Positions 22,716-33,038 of a stretch of 64,000 nucleotides of DNA are shown here, piece after piece (position 1 is the stretch's first letter; each line of letters begins with the position of its first letter). A program made the position numbers and the translations under genes. This DNA is from Spongiactinospora sp. TRM90649 (GTDB lineage Bacteria; Actinomycetota; Actinomycetes; Streptosporangiales; Streptosporangiaceae), in assembly GCF_029382225.1 (NCBI RefSeq), contig NZ_JARLTC010000002.1, forward strand, positions 310,001-374,000, read 5' to 3'. The notes beneath the pieces were generated by a model that saw only the letters and a list, made by a program, of their open reading frames with translations, had not been told where the DNA came from and did no database searches.

Positions 22716-24047
22716 ATGCGGACAAAACACCAGATGTCGGCCAGTGCTCTGCTCGCCGCCGCGCTGCTGGCCACGGCCGCGCCCGTCGCGCCCGCCATGG
22801 CCGGCAGCGCCCCAGTGACCACCGGCAGGCCGGGTCCGCAGGACGCGCCCGCCACCCCCGACCCCGCCCAGGCGGAGGACCCAGCGGGGGACACAGGCCA
22901 CGACACAGGCGGGGACACAGAGGCGGAGGCGGGAGCCGCAGGCACGGCCGCCGAGGTCGAAATCCCCGCCGGTGCCGGCAGCGGCTCCACGCCGATCGGC
23001 GGCGAACTGCTCGGCCGCCGGGGCATCGTGCTCCCCCAGGGCATGCCCGCCGGGATGAAGGCCCCGCCGAAGACCAAGGCGAAGTCGTTCGTCATCGCCG
23101 ACGCCGGCACCGGCCAGGTCCTCGCCGCGAAGGACCCGCACGGCCACTACCTGCCCGCCAGCACACTGAAGACCCTCACCGCGCTCACCCTGATCCCCAA
23201 GCTGAACAAGGACACCAAGATCCGGCCCAGCGCCAACGCCTGCAACCAGGAGGGCACCGCGGTCGGGCTGAACGTCAAGGGCAAATACCGGGTGGAGGAC
23301 CTGTTCCTGGCGCTGATGATGTCATCGGGCAACGACGCCGCGATGGCGCTCGCCGAGGCCAACGGCAGCCTGCGCACGACCATGGCCGACATGAACGCCG
23401 AGGCCAAACGCCTGCAGGCGCTCGACACCGTGGCCAAGACCCCGAGCGGCCTGGACAAGCCCGGCCAGCGCAGCTCCGCCTACGACCTGGCGCTGATCGC
23501 CCGCGCCGGGCTGGCCAACGCCGACTTCCGCCGCTACATCAGCACCAGGATCGCGAAGTTCCCCGCCCCCAAGGGCAAGTACTACGAGATCTCCAACCAC
23601 AACCGGCTGCTCGGCCGCTACCGGGGCATGATCGGCATCAAGAACGGCTGGACCTCCAAGGCCATGGGCAGCTTCGTCGGCGCGGCCCGGCGCGGTGAGA
23701 ACACCATCATCGTGGCCATCATGCGCCACGAGGGGTCGTTCTGGGACGAGGTCGGCGACCTGCTCGACTGGGGGTTCGCGGCCAGGGGCAAGGTCACCCC
23801 GGTGGGACAGCTCGTCGATCCGGTGCCGGAGGTGGTGCCCACCAAGCCGGTGGGCGACCCCCGGGCCGCCGCTCCGGCGGCCAGCGCGTCGGCACCCGCC
23901 GCCGCCCCCGTCTCCGGGAAGAGCGGCGGCGACGGAGGCTCCACCGCGCTCGTGGTGGCCGGGGCGGGTCTGCTGGGCGGCATCGCCTGGCTGTTGTACG
24001 GGCTGGAGCGGCGAGCCAGGACCCGCCGCCGGGCGCGCTCAGGCTGA
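22716..24047 (+). CDS. D-alanyl-D-alanine carboxypeptidase (S11)
   Basis: 443-residue secreted penicillin-binding protein that trims stem peptides of peptidoglycan. A signal peptide ends near AMAG30, and a long Glu/Gly/Ala linker precedes the catalytic domain. SxxK is PASTLKT (Ser149, Lys152), SxN is SSGND (Ser204-Asn206) and the third motif is KNG at 309-311 in place of KTG, a common variant in this family. A Pro/Ala linker leads to a C-terminal membrane helix (LVVAGAGLLGGIAWLLYG) and a basic tail, so the enzyme is anchored. Start ATG 22716; the SD is poor. Confidence 0.93.
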   Translation: MRTKHQMSASALLAAALLATAAPVAPAMAGSAPVTTGRPGPQDAPATPDPAQAEDPAGDTGHDTGGDTEAEAGAAGTAAEVEIPAGAGSGSTPIGGELLGRRGIVLPQGMPAGMKAPPKTKAKSFVIADAGTGQVLAAKDPHGHYLPASTLKTLTALTLIPKLNKDTKIRPSANACNQEGTAVGLNVKGKYRVEDLFLALMMSSGNDAAMALAEANGSLRTTMADMNAEAKRLQALDTVAKTPSGLDKPGQRSSAYDLALIARAGLANADFRRYISTRIAKFPAPKGKYYEISNHNRLLGRYRGMIGIKNGWTSKAMGSFVGAARRGENTIIVAIMRHEGSFWDEVGDLLDWGFAARGKVTPVGQLVDPVPEVVPTKPVGDPRAAAPAASASAPAAAPVSGKSGGDGGSTALVVAGAGLLGGIAWLLYGLERRARTRRRARSG

Positions 24048-24051
24048 GTTC

Positions 24052-25020
24052 TCAAGCCGAGCGTTCGGGTGAGCCGGTCGTGGGGGTCTCCGTGCTGGGC
24101 AGCGGCGTCGGCTCGGGAGGGGGCCCCATGTCGGCCGTGGCCGTCCACGCGGCGGCGTACAGGACGATCCGGGCCGACAGGTTGATCCACACCAGCAGCC
24201 CGACGATGACCGCGAACGTGCCGTAGACCGGGTTGCCCAGCGTGCCGCCGAGCACCAGCGCCGCGACCTGCTTGAGCACGCCGAAGCCCACCGCGCCGAA
24301 CAGCGAGCCGCGCAGCAGCACCCGGAACGGCGCGGACGCCTCGGCCAGCCAGCCGAGCACGACCAGGAAGACCAAGGTGTCGGCGGCCACGCTCACCAGC
24401 AGGCCGACCCCCCACAGCCCGGCCTCGCTCGCCGGAGACTCCGACAGGCCCAGCCAGCCCGCCACCGCCGCCGTCGCGCCGGTGGCCGCGCCGCCGACGC
24501 CCACCGACACCAGCAGGGTCGCCCCGACCATCACCAGGGCCAGCAGGTCGCGCAGCTTGGCCACGAAGAAGTTCAGCGGCGGCCGGGTGGTCAGCCAGAT
24601 CTCGCGCAGCGCCTGCCGCAGCGCGTCCACCGCGCCGAGCCCGGAGTAGAGCAGGCCGAGCAGACCGATGATCCCCGCCCCGACCCGCGCCTCGCTGACC
24701 TCGGTCAGGCTGAGCTGCCCGGCCAGGCCGGGCAGCTGCTCCTCGATGGCCTTCTGCAGCGTGTCGAGCGCCCCGGGACTGACCGTCACGACATAGCCGA
24801 CCAGCGCGTACGCCAGGGCGATGAGCGGGAAGAAGGACAGGAACGCGAAGTAGGTGACCGCGCCGGCCAGCCGGTCTCCCGAGGTCACCTGATAACGCTG
24901 GAACGTGCGGATCAGATGGTCGAACCAGGCCCACCTGACGCGCGTCCGGCGGACCACACGGCGGCCGCGCTCCCGCCCCTTCGCGACGCGCGCCAGCGCG
25001 CGGTCCACCACCCTTGCCAT
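24052..25020 (-). CDS. YihY/BrkB family membrane protein
   Basis: 322 residues. A basic N-terminus is followed by FQRYQVTSGDRLAGAVTYFAFLSFFPLIALAYAL, the family signature, and about six membrane segments, then a Pro/Thr/Ser-rich tail. YihY-type proteins are widespread and lack a firm biochemical role, although the name was once tied to RNase BN. Convergent with the carboxypeptidase gene, whose stop is 5 bp away. Start ATG 25020. Confidence 0.9.
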   Translation of the reverse strand: MARVVDRALARVAKGRERGRRVVRRTRVRWAWFDHLIRTFQRYQVTSGDRLAGAVTYFAFLSFFPLIALAYALVGYVVTVSPGALDTLQKAIEEQLPGLAGQLSLTEVSEARVGAGIIGLLGLLYSGLGAVDALRQALREIWLTTRPPLNFFVAKLRDLLALVMVGATLLVSVGVGGAATGATAAVAGWLGLSESPASEAGLWGVGLLVSVAADTLVFLVVLGWLAEASAPFRVLLRGSLFGAVGFGVLKQVAALVLGGTLGNPVYGTFAVIVGLLVWINLSARIVLYAAAWTATADMGPPPEPTPLPSTETPTTGSPERSA

Positions 25021-25048
25021 ATCCGGGGCCTACCCGCGTGGCGCGAGG

Positions 25049-26071
25049 TCAGGCGCGCGGCAGGAAGCCCACGCGATCGCGGACCATGGCCATCGTGCGC
25101 CGCGCCACCTCGCCCGCGCGCCCGGCCCCGACGGCCAGCATGCGGTCAAGCTCGGTCTCGTTGGCCAGCAGCTTCTCGGTGCGCTCGCGGATCGGGGTGA
25201 ACGCCTCGACGACGGCCTCCGCGACGTCCTTCTTGAAGGTGCCGTAGCCCTGCCCGGCGTAGCGGGCCTCCAGCTCGGGGATCGGCGTGCCGGTCAGCGC
25301 GGACTGGATGCGCAGCAGGTTGGTGACGCCCGGCTTGTTCTCGTCGTCGGCGCGCACCTCGGTGCCGGTGTCGGTGACCGCGCGCATGACCTTCTTGCGC
25401 AGCGGGCCGGGGGCCTCCAGCACGTCGAGGATGCCCTGCGGGCTGGAGGAGGACTTGGACATCTTCGCCGAGGGGTCCTGGAGGTCGGTGATCTTCTCGA
25501 CCTCCTTGAGGATGTGCGGCTGCGGCAGCGTGAAGGTCTCGCCGAAGCGGTGGTTGAACCGCTGGCCGAGGTCGCGGGTCAGCTCCAGGTGCTGCTTCTG
25601 GTCGGCTCCGACCGGCACCCGGTCGGCCTGGTAGAGCAGGATGTCGGCGGCCTGCAGGATGGGGTAGGTGAACAGCCCCACGCTCGCGGCGTTCTCGCCC
25701 TGTTTGGCGGACTTGTCCTTGAACTGGGTCATCCGCGCGGCCTCGCCCATGCCGGTGAGGCAGTTGAGCACCCAGGCCAGTTCGGCGTGCTCGGGCACGT
25801 GGCTCTGCACGAAGACGGTGCAGCGGTCGGGGTCGAGCCCGGCGGCGAAGAGCTGCGCGGCGGCCACCCGCGAACGGCGGCGCAGCTCGGCCGGGTCGTG
25901 CGGCACGGTGATCGCGTGCAGGTCGACGACGCAGTAGAACGCGTCATAGGTCTCCTGCATCGTCACCCACTGGCGGAGCGCACCAAGGTAGTTGCCGAGG
26001 TGGAAGGAGTCTGCCGTGGGCTGGATTCCGGAGAGCACGCGAGGTCTGGCCATAGCCGTCCATTCTGTCAT
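25049..26071 (-). CDS. trpS: Tryptophanyl-tRNA synthetase
   Basis: Charges tRNA-Trp with tryptophan in the cytoplasm. About 340 residues, class I fold. The HIGH-type motif appears as SFHLGNYLG, the tryptophan pocket region as [19 protein letters not shown] with [17 protein letters not shown], and KMSKS is intact as AKMSKSS. ATG 26071 overlaps the upstream TGA (ATGA); ATG 26053 ([13 protein letters not shown]) matches the usual N-terminus of homologues and may be the true start, since neither has a strong SD. Second gene after the CorC-type protein. Confidence 0.95.
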   Translation of the reverse strand: MTEWTAMARPRVLSGIQPTADSFHLGNYLGALRQWVTMQETYDAFYCVVDLHAITVPHDPAELRRRSRVAAAQLFAAGLDPDRCTVFVQSHVPEHAELAWVLNCLTGMGEAARMTQFKDKSAKQGENAASVGLFTYPILQAADILLYQADRVPVGADQKQHLELTRDLGQRFNHRFGETFTLPQPHILKEVEKITDLQDPSAKMSKSSSSPQGILDVLEAPGPLRKKVMRAVTDTGTEVRADDENKPGVTNLLRIQSALTGTPIPELEARYAGQGYGTFKKDVAEAVVEAFTPIRERTEKLLANETELDRMLAVGAGRAGEVARRTMAMVRDRVGFLPRA

Positions 26072-27459
26072 TTCTCCGTGCCACCGGGCGACTCGACGGG
26101 CTCGGCGGGGTTCTTCTCCGGAGTCAAGGATTCCCCTGGTTCCGAGGGGTCTCCGGGCGGCGGCTCCGGGCCGATCAGCGGGCGGCGCAGGATGCGCACC
26201 CGGGCCACGCGCCGGGCGTCCATCTCGGTGACGGCGAACTGGAACCCGAGGAAGTCGACCTCGTCGCCGTGCTGCGGCACGCGGCCGAGCGCGGCCATCA
26301 TGAACCCGCCCAGCGTCTCGTACGGCCCGCGCGGCAGCCGGATCCCGGTCTCGTCCTCGACGTCGTCGAGGTTGGCCAGGCCGTCCATCTCGATCTCACC
26401 GGCGGGCAGCCGGACGGCCTGGTCGTCCTCGACGTCGTACTCGTCGCGGATGTCGCCGATCAGCTCCTCCACCAGGTCCTCCAGGGTGACGATGCCGGCG
26501 GTGCCGCCGTACTCGTCCACCACGATGGCCAGGTGGTGCCCCTCGTCGCGCATCTCGGAGAGGGTGGGCAGCACCCGCTTGGTGGCGGGCACCATCTTGA
26601 CCGGCCGGATCGTGACCAGCTCGCTGATCGGCTCGGTCCGCCCGGTCAGCACCGGGTCGAGCAGGTCTCTGACGTGCACGAACCCCAGGACGTCGTCGTA
26701 GGAGTCGCGGTAGACCGGGAAGCGGGAGTGCGGCATGGTGGCGGCGAGCACCGCGGCCTCGGCCAGGGTGGTGTCGGCGGCCATGAACTCCACCTCGGTC
26801 CTGGGCCGCATCACCTCGCGGAGCTGGCGCTTGCCCGCGGCGAACACCTCCACGATGAGCTGCCGCTCGTCCTGCGGCAGCTCCTGGTGCCCGGCCACGA
26901 TGTCGCGCAGCTCCTCGGTGCTCATCGCCTCACGGTCGGTCTCCGGGTTGCCGCCGAGCAGCCGGACCACCAGGTCGGTGGACTTCGAGAGCAGCCAGAT
27001 GATCGGCCTGGACAGCGCGGCGAGCCGGTCCAGGGTGGGCGCGACGAGCAGCGACAGCCCCTCGGCGCGCTGCAGGGCGAGCCGCTTGGGCGCCAGCTCG
27101 CCGAGCACCAGGGAGACGTAGGAGATGGCCAGGGTGACCAGGACCAGGGCCACCGGCGGGGCGAGGCCGCCGGGCACCCCCCAATCGGCGAGCACGGGCA
27201 CCAGCTCGCCGGCCAGCGTGTCGGCGCCGAAGGCGGCGGACAGCATGGTCGCCACCGTCACGCCGATCTGCACGGCCGACAGGAAACGGTTGGGGTCGTT
27301 GGCCAGCCGGGCGACCCGCGCGCCACGACGGCCCTGCTCGCCGAGCTTGCCGATCTGACTCTCGCGCAGCGACACGAGCGCGATCTCCGCGGCGGCGAAG
27401 AAACCGCCGATGAGAATGAAGAGAAGGACCAACGCGATGTTGGCGACGACATTGTTCAC
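26068..27459 (-). CDS. Hemolysin-family CNNM/CBS/CorC membrane protein
   Basis: 463 residues: an N-terminal CNNM (DUF21) membrane domain with [16 protein letters not shown], then paired CBS domains (about 205-330, with [20 protein letters not shown] and [22 protein letters not shown]), and a CorC_HlyC C-terminal domain. Such proteins are implicated in divalent cation, mainly magnesium, transport or homeostasis; they are not haemolysins in general. GTG start at 27459. Its TGA overlaps the trpS ATG. Confidence 0.9.
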   Translation of the reverse strand: MNNVVANIALVLLFILIGGFFAAAEIALVSLRESQIGKLGEQGRRGARVARLANDPNRFLSAVQIGVTVATMLSAAFGADTLAGELVPVLADWGVPGGLAPPVALVLVTLAISYVSLVLGELAPKRLALQRAEGLSLLVAPTLDRLAALSRPIIWLLSKSTDLVVRLLGGNPETDREAMSTEELRDIVAGHQELPQDERQLIVEVFAAGKRQLREVMRPRTEVEFMAADTTLAEAAVLAATMPHSRFPVYRDSYDDVLGFVHVRDLLDPVLTGRTEPISELVTIRPVKMVPATKRVLPTLSEMRDEGHHLAIVVDEYGGTAGIVTLEDLVEELIGDIRDEYDVEDDQAVRLPAGEIEMDGLANLDDVEDETGIRLPRGPYETLGGFMMAALGRVPQHGDEVDFLGFQFAVTEMDARRVARVRILRRPLIGPEPPPGDPSEPGESLTPEKNPAEPVESPGGTEK

Positions 27460-27616
27460 ACGAGTACCCGGTTTCGCACGGGCCGATATTGACGGTGGTG
27501 TGCCAGCGTACCCGGCGACTTTATGCCGGACGGAGGTCGTGTGCGCGTATGCTGGGCACGCTGGCCGTACAAATACAAACAGACTCCATCACAAATCAAC
27601 ACTTTGGGAGCAAGTA

Positions 27617-28579
27617 GTGAAGCTGCTGGTCACTGGCGGAGCTGGATACATCGGAAGCGTCGTCGCCGCCCAGCTCGTCGAGGCAGGTCACGAGGTGGTC
27701 GTGCTCGACGACCTCTCCACCGGCCACGCCGACGCCGTGCCCGGCGGCGCCAGGTTCGTCCAGGGCTCGATCACCGAGTCCTTCGACGTCCTCGACGGCG
27801 CGGGCTTCGACGGCGTGCTGCACTTCGCCGCCAAGTCGCTGGTCGGCGAGTCCGTCCGGCACCCTGACGTGTACTGGGCCGGCAATTTGGGCGGCACGCT
27901 CGCGCTGCTGGAGGCGATGCGGGTCACCGGCGTGCGCCGCATCGTGTTCTCCTCCACCGCCGCCACGTACGGCGAGCCGGAGAACATCCCGATCCGCGAG
28001 ACCGACCCCACGCGCCCCACCAACCCCTACGGCGCCTCCAAGCTCGCCGTCGACACCGCCCTCGCCGCCCACACGGCGATGCACGGCCTCGGCGCCACCA
28101 GCCTGCGCTACTTCAACGTCGCGGGCGCCTACACCGCCGCAGACGGCCGCGTGTACCGCGAGCGCCACACCACGGAAACCCATCTCATCCCCAATGTCCT
28201 GGCCGTCGCGCTCGGCACGCGCGACTCCCTCAGCCTGTTCGGAGACGACTACCCAACTCCCGACGGCACGTGCGTCCGCGACTACATCCATGTCGCCGAC
28301 CTGGCCCGCGCCCACCTGCTGGCCCTCGAAGCCTGCGCGCCGGGCCGCCACGCCGTCTACAACCTGGGCAACGGCACCGGGTTCTCCAACCTGGAGGTCG
28401 TCTCGGCCTGCCGCGAGGTGACCGGGCACCCCATTCCGGCGGCGGTGGCCCCGCGCCGCGAGGGCGACCCGGCCACGCTGGTGGCCTCCTCCGAGCTCAT
28501 CCAGAGCGAACTGGGCTGGAAGCCCGACAACCCCTCGCTGCACACCATGGTCGCCGACGCCTGGGCCGCGCTGCACTGA
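27617..28579 (+). CDS. galE: UDP-glucose 4-epimerase
   Basis: Interconverts UDP-glucose and UDP-galactose; extended short-chain dehydrogenase of 320 residues. NAD-binding TGGAGYIGS lies at residues 5-13, then [18 protein letters not shown] with the catalytic Ser/Thr, and NPYGASK with the catalytic Tyr-Lys. The start is GTG 27617, with GGGAG 7 nt upstream; the frame is open further upstream but without coding character. It stands alone here, so it probably supplies UDP-Gal for cell-wall or exopolysaccharide rather than a gal operon. Confidence 0.94.
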   Translation: MKLLVTGGAGYIGSVVAAQLVEAGHEVVVLDDLSTGHADAVPGGARFVQGSITESFDVLDGAGFDGVLHFAAKSLVGESVRHPDVYWAGNLGGTLALLEAMRVTGVRRIVFSSTAATYGEPENIPIRETDPTRPTNPYGASKLAVDTALAAHTAMHGLGATSLRYFNVAGAYTAADGRVYRERHTTETHLIPNVLAVALGTRDSLSLFGDDYPTPDGTCVRDYIHVADLARAHLLALEACAPGRHAVYNLGNGTGFSNLEVVSACREVTGHPIPAAVAPRREGDPATLVASSELIQSELGWKPDNPSLHTMVADAWAALH

Positions 28580-28598
28580 TGTCGCCGCCGGGCCCGGT

Positions 28599-29549
28599 TC
28601 AGCCGCCGAACGGGATCCGCAGCCTGGCCTTGCCGTTGTCGGGCCTGCGGTCGCCGAGCACGGCCGAGTAGACCATCGCCGAGGCCGTCATCCGCCGCCC
28701 GTGCCGGGCGTTGGCGGCGGGCACGAACACCATCCGCACGCGGGTGGCCGCGCCGACCTTCACCGGCTGCAGGCGGCAGCCCACGTACCCCGCGTACGCG
28801 CCGCATCTGGCCCCGTCGGAGGACAGCAGCCGCGCGCCCCGGATCCGCAGGAACAACTGGCCGTCCTGCACGGCCTGCGGCCCGTGGTTGGTCACCAGGG
28901 CGCGCAGCGTGGCCCCCGGCAGGCCGCCGCGCCGCGCGCGGTCCACCCGGTCGAGCCGGATCGCGAGGTCCGCGCCCTCGCCCACCTGGTTGACCGTCTC
29001 GGCCGTGTTGTCGGCCGGGTTCAGCTCGCGGGCCGACGACCGGATGGTGGCCACCGCGCGCAGCGGCCCACGCGCCTCCGGCGGGACCATGCCGACCACG
29101 GTGAGCACCCCGTGCCCGCCGCTGAGCACATCGGAGCCCGACGCGCAGACCACCTCACCGCTGCCACCCGAGGTGCCGGGACGGCATTCGGCGACGTCCA
29201 CGCTGAGCACCTTCATCCCCTGCGGCAGCCGCACCCGCAGCTCCGGGCGCACGGCGGGCCCCGGCCCCGCGTTGCCGACCTCGACCCGATACCCCACGGG
29301 ACGGCCGGGCTGCGCGACCCGCGGATACGACGTCATCCGCACCGACAGGTCGGCCGCCGGCGGCTCCACCGGAATCGGGGTGGGCGTGGGACGGGGCGTG
29401 GCCTCCGGCCTCGGGACCAGCGGTCTCGGGACCTGCGGCGCTCCCCCAGGCGGGTACGGCGGGGCGGGGTCGCCGATCGCCACGCCCGGCGCCGCCCAGA
29501 CGCCCGTCCCCAGCAACCCAGCAACAACGCCCGCCGCGAGACGCCGCAT
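28599..29549 (-). CDS. Secreted DUF11/CARDB-like repeat protein
   Basis: About 316 residues with a Sec signal peptide (MRRLAAGVVAGLLGTGVWAA), a Pro-rich linker of about 45 residues, then two Ig-like beta domains. The first contains VGYRVEVGNAGPGPAVRPEL, the second ALVTNHGPQAVQDGQ; the N-x-G-P pattern is the DUF11 signature. Such domains occur on the cell surface or in adhesins. There is no LPXTG motif or membrane anchor, so it is probably released or wall associated. Start ATG 29549, with GTG 29558 possible. Convergent with galE. Confidence 0.8.
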   Translation of the reverse strand: MRRLAAGVVAGLLGTGVWAAPGVAIGDPAPPYPPGGAPQVPRPLVPRPEATPRPTPTPIPVEPPAADLSVRMTSYPRVAQPGRPVGYRVEVGNAGPGPAVRPELRVRLPQGMKVLSVDVAECRPGTSGGSGEVVCASGSDVLSGGHGVLTVVGMVPPEARGPLRAVATIRSSARELNPADNTAETVNQVGEGADLAIRLDRVDRARRGGLPGATLRALVTNHGPQAVQDGQLFLRIRGARLLSSDGARCGAYAGYVGCRLQPVKVGAATRVRMVFVPAANARHGRRMTASAMVYSAVLGDRRPDNGKARLRIPFGG

Positions 29550-29576
29550 CAAACCCACCCCCGGAACCGACCCCGA

Positions 29577-29812
29577 TCATTCTGGCCGCGATACCCCTTC
29601 TACCTGCGCAGACACGCCGGATACCGCCCGGGAGGACGTCGGCTCGGCGGTCCATAGGGTCGCGCAGCGGGGCGAGGCCGAGCAGCCCGACCACCTGGTC
29701 GAGTTCGGCGGAGGCGAGGTCGGGGCGCAGGTTGCCCCGTCCAGCGCCGCGCCGAGTTCGCGCAGCAGCCGCTCCAGCTCGTCCTCATCGGAGGGATAGA
29801 TGGTGATGCGGG
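29577..29812 (-). pseudogene. Possible frameshifted small gene after mdh
   Basis: Right after the mdh stop one frame reads RITIYPSDEDELERLLRELG and AALDG with typical high third-position GC. At about 29738 the coding character moves to another frame (NLRPDLASAELDQVVGLLGL then APLRDPMDRR), after which it fades before the DUF11 gene. No ATG or GTG precedes the first part (only CTG or ATC). This looks like a small gene downstream of mdh broken by a one-base shift, or a sequencing error. No family recognised. Confidence 0.35.
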
Positions 29813-30865
<1,053 letters not shown>

Positions 30866-32869
30866 TCACCGGCAGGGTTCCATCGTGGGCGTGCGCAGCT
30901 CCGGCGTGAACTCCACATTGCCGAAGTACTTGGTCATCAGCGCCTTGACGGTGCCCTTGGCGTACAGGTCGGCGATGGCGGCGCGCACCGCCTCGCAGCC
31001 GCGGATGTCGCCCTTCCGCAGCGCGACGGCGTAGCGCTCGTTGGTCAGCTTCAATCCGACGATCTTGTAGCGCAGGTTCTCGCGGTTGGCGAACCCGGCC
31101 AGCAGCAGGTCATCGCCGGGGACCGCGTCCACGAGCCCGGACTGCAGCTTGTTGATGCACTCGGTGTAGGTCGCGGCCGGGACCAGTTCGATCCGGTCGA
31201 CCACCGACTGCACCGCGCCCACCGAGGAACTGGACTCCGGCTGGCACAGCCGCTTGCCTTCGAGCCCGGCCTTGCCGGTGATCGACGAGCCGTCCTTGAC
31301 CAGGACGTCGACGTGCGCCAGGTAGTAGGGCCCGGCGAAGGTCACCTCGTCGACCGAGTTGATGGAGTACGTGGAGATCACCATGTCCAGCGCGCCCTCG
31401 GCGAGCAGCACGGGACGCTGCTGGCGCTCGGTGGCCTGGAAGGTCACGCCCTCGGTCGGGACGCCGAGGGCCTTGGCGATCTCGGTCGCCAGATCGACCT
31501 CGAAGCCCTTCCACTCGGTGCCCGCCCCGGTGCCGGATGCCAGCGCGATGCCCGGCAGCCAGTTGCGCAGCCCGATGGTGATCTTCCGGTTCCTGAGCGC
31601 CTTCTCCACGACCGAGTCGTCGGTGGGGACGCCCACCGCCGCCCGGTTCTCGCCGGTCGGGGTCGGCGACGCCCCGCCCCCCAGGAAGGTCGGACGCCAG
31701 CCGGACAACAGGGCCAGGCCCGCGGCCCCGGCGATGAGCAGCAGGACCAGCAGCAGCGTCAGCGGCAGCACCGGGAACCGCCTGCGGGCCGGTTCGACGA
31801 CGCCGCCCCGGCCGGGCCCGGTGGAGTCGACCAGCGGCGCGGTGCCCGGCTGGGCGGGCGGCGGCCACTGCTGCTGCGGCGGAGCGGGCAGCGGCGCCTG
31901 CGGCCCGGCCATCACGGGCCCGGGCGCGAACCCGCCGGACGTGCGGACGGCCGTGGGCCCCGGAAGCCTGGCCAGGCGGGTGCTCTCGGGGTCTTCGGCG
32001 GCGTCGGGTTTGGCCAGTTGTACGCCCTGGGTGAGGACGGCGGGCGACGCCCCGCCGCTCTCCGGACGGCCCAGCAGCCGCAGCAGCAACTGGTCGGCGG
32101 TGGGCCGGTCGCGCGAGGACTTGGCCAGCGCCGCCCGCACCACGCCGCGCAGCGGTTCGTCCAGCCTGGCGGTGTCCACCTCGTGGTTGAGCACGCGGTT
32201 GAGCACGACCGCGATGGAACTGCCGTCGAACACCGCCACGCCGGTGGCCGCGAAGGCGATCGTGGCCCCCCAGGCGAACACGTCGGTGTAGGGGCCGATG
32301 TCGTCGCCCGCGATCTGCTCGGGGGCCATGTACGCCGGGGTGCCGATGGCCCGGCTGGTGATCGTGCCGGTGGAGTCGATGATCCGGGCGATGCCGAAGT
32401 CGACCACCCGCGGGCCGTCGTTGGCCAGCAGCACGTTGTCGGGCTTGAAGTCGCGGTGGATGATCGAGGCGTGGTGGATCGCGGTCAGCGCGGTCGCGGT
32501 GCCGACCGCCAGGCGCTCCAGCGCCGAACCGCGCATCGGCCCGTCGGTGTCGATCACCTCGCGCAGCGACCGGCCGTCGATGTACTCGCTGGCGATGTAA
32601 GGGACATCGCCCTCCAGGTCGGCCTCGATGACCCGGGCCGTGCAGAACGACGCCACCCGCTGGGCCGCTCGCAGTTCGCGGGCGAACCGCGAGCGCGCGA
32701 CGGTGTCGCCGCTGAACCGGACGTGCAGTAGCTTGATCGCCGCCCGTTCCCCGTTGTCGGCGACGCCCAGGTAGACGACCCCCTGGCCCCCCTCGCCGAT
32801 TCTGCCCGACAACCTGAAGGATCCCAGCCTGCCCGGGTCCCCGGCGACGAGCGGCTCGATCTGCGGCAT
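30866..32869 (-). CDS. Receptor-like Ser/Thr kinase with extracellular amino-acid-binding-type domain
   Basis: 667 residues from ATG 32869, 5 nt after GGAAGG. The cytosolic Hanks kinase spans about 15-275: GxGGQGVVYLG loop, Lys46, HRDFKPDN with catalytic Asp140, DFG at 157-159, APEQ. An Ala/Pro-rich juxtamembrane linker leads to one membrane helix (LTLLLVLLLIAGAAGLALL, about 375-395). Outside lies a family 3 solute-binding domain (430-667: GFEVDLATEIAKALGV, FAGPYYLAHVDVLVKDGSS) with four cysteines, like GluB-type binding proteins. Inference: a kinase gated by an extracellular amino acid or similar ligand. Its position between mdh and icd may hint at carbon/nitrogen control, but the target is unknown. 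Confidence 0.92.
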   Translation of the reverse strand: MPQIEPLVAGDPGRLGSFRLSGRIGEGGQGVVYLGVADNGERAAIKLLHVRFSGDTVARSRFARELRAAQRVASFCTARVIEADLEGDVPYIASEYIDGRSLREVIDTDGPMRGSALERLAVGTATALTAIHHASIIHRDFKPDNVLLANDGPRVVDFGIARIIDSTGTITSRAIGTPAYMAPEQIAGDDIGPYTDVFAWGATIAFAATGVAVFDGSSIAVVLNRVLNHEVDTARLDEPLRGVVRAALAKSSRDRPTADQLLLRLLGRPESGGASPAVLTQGVQLAKPDAAEDPESTRLARLPGPTAVRTSGGFAPGPVMAGPQAPLPAPPQQQWPPPAQPGTAPLVDSTGPGRGGVVEPARRRFPVLPLTLLLVLLLIAGAAGLALLSGWRPTFLGGGASPTPTGENRAAVGVPTDDSVVEKALRNRKITIGLRNWLPGIALASGTGAGTEWKGFEVDLATEIAKALGVPTEGVTFQATERQQRPVLLAEGALDMVISTYSINSVDEVTFAGPYYLAHVDVLVKDGSSITGKAGLEGKRLCQPESSSSVGAVQSVVDRIELVPAATYTECINKLQSGLVDAVPGDDLLLAGFANRENLRYKIVGLKLTNERYAVALRKGDIRGCEAVRAAIADLYAKGTVKALMTKYFGNVEFTPELRTPTMEPCR

Positions 32870-32890
32870 TACCTTCCTTACCAAGGATTC

Positions 32891-32917
32891 GTAAAGTCCC
32901 GACCAGGGAAACTTTAC
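32891..32917. promoter_or_regulatory. Dyad in the leader of the receptor-kinase gene
   Basis: Perfect outer arms GTAAAGT (32891-32897) and ACTTTAC (32911-32917) with inner CCC/GGG pairing. It sits 22-48 nt upstream of the kinase ATG, either an operator over the promoter or a 5'-UTR hairpin. It is unusually AT-rich for this genome, which argues for function. Confidence 0.45.
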
Positions 32918-32997
32918 GGCCCCGCCGCCGGTCGAACCCCGCGCATCGTCACGAGTTACTCGCCCGTTACCGCAGGAAACTCCCCGGGAAAGCAGGA

Positions 32998-33020
32998 AGG
33001 ACCACCACGGGGGCGGTCCT
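32998..33020. terminator. Hairpin after icd
   Basis: AGGACC (32998-33003) pairs with GGTCCT (33015-33020) around an 11-nt loop, 18 bp beyond the icd stop on the minus strand. Short stem, so only a moderate terminator candidate. Confidence 0.35.
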
Positions 33021-33038
33021 CCTGGGGGCGGCGCGTCT

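Noticed and set aside
22716..24047. Inactive carboxypeptidase because KTG is KNG
   Set aside because: KNG is a frequent natural variant in this actinobacterial S11 group, and SxxK and SxN are intact.
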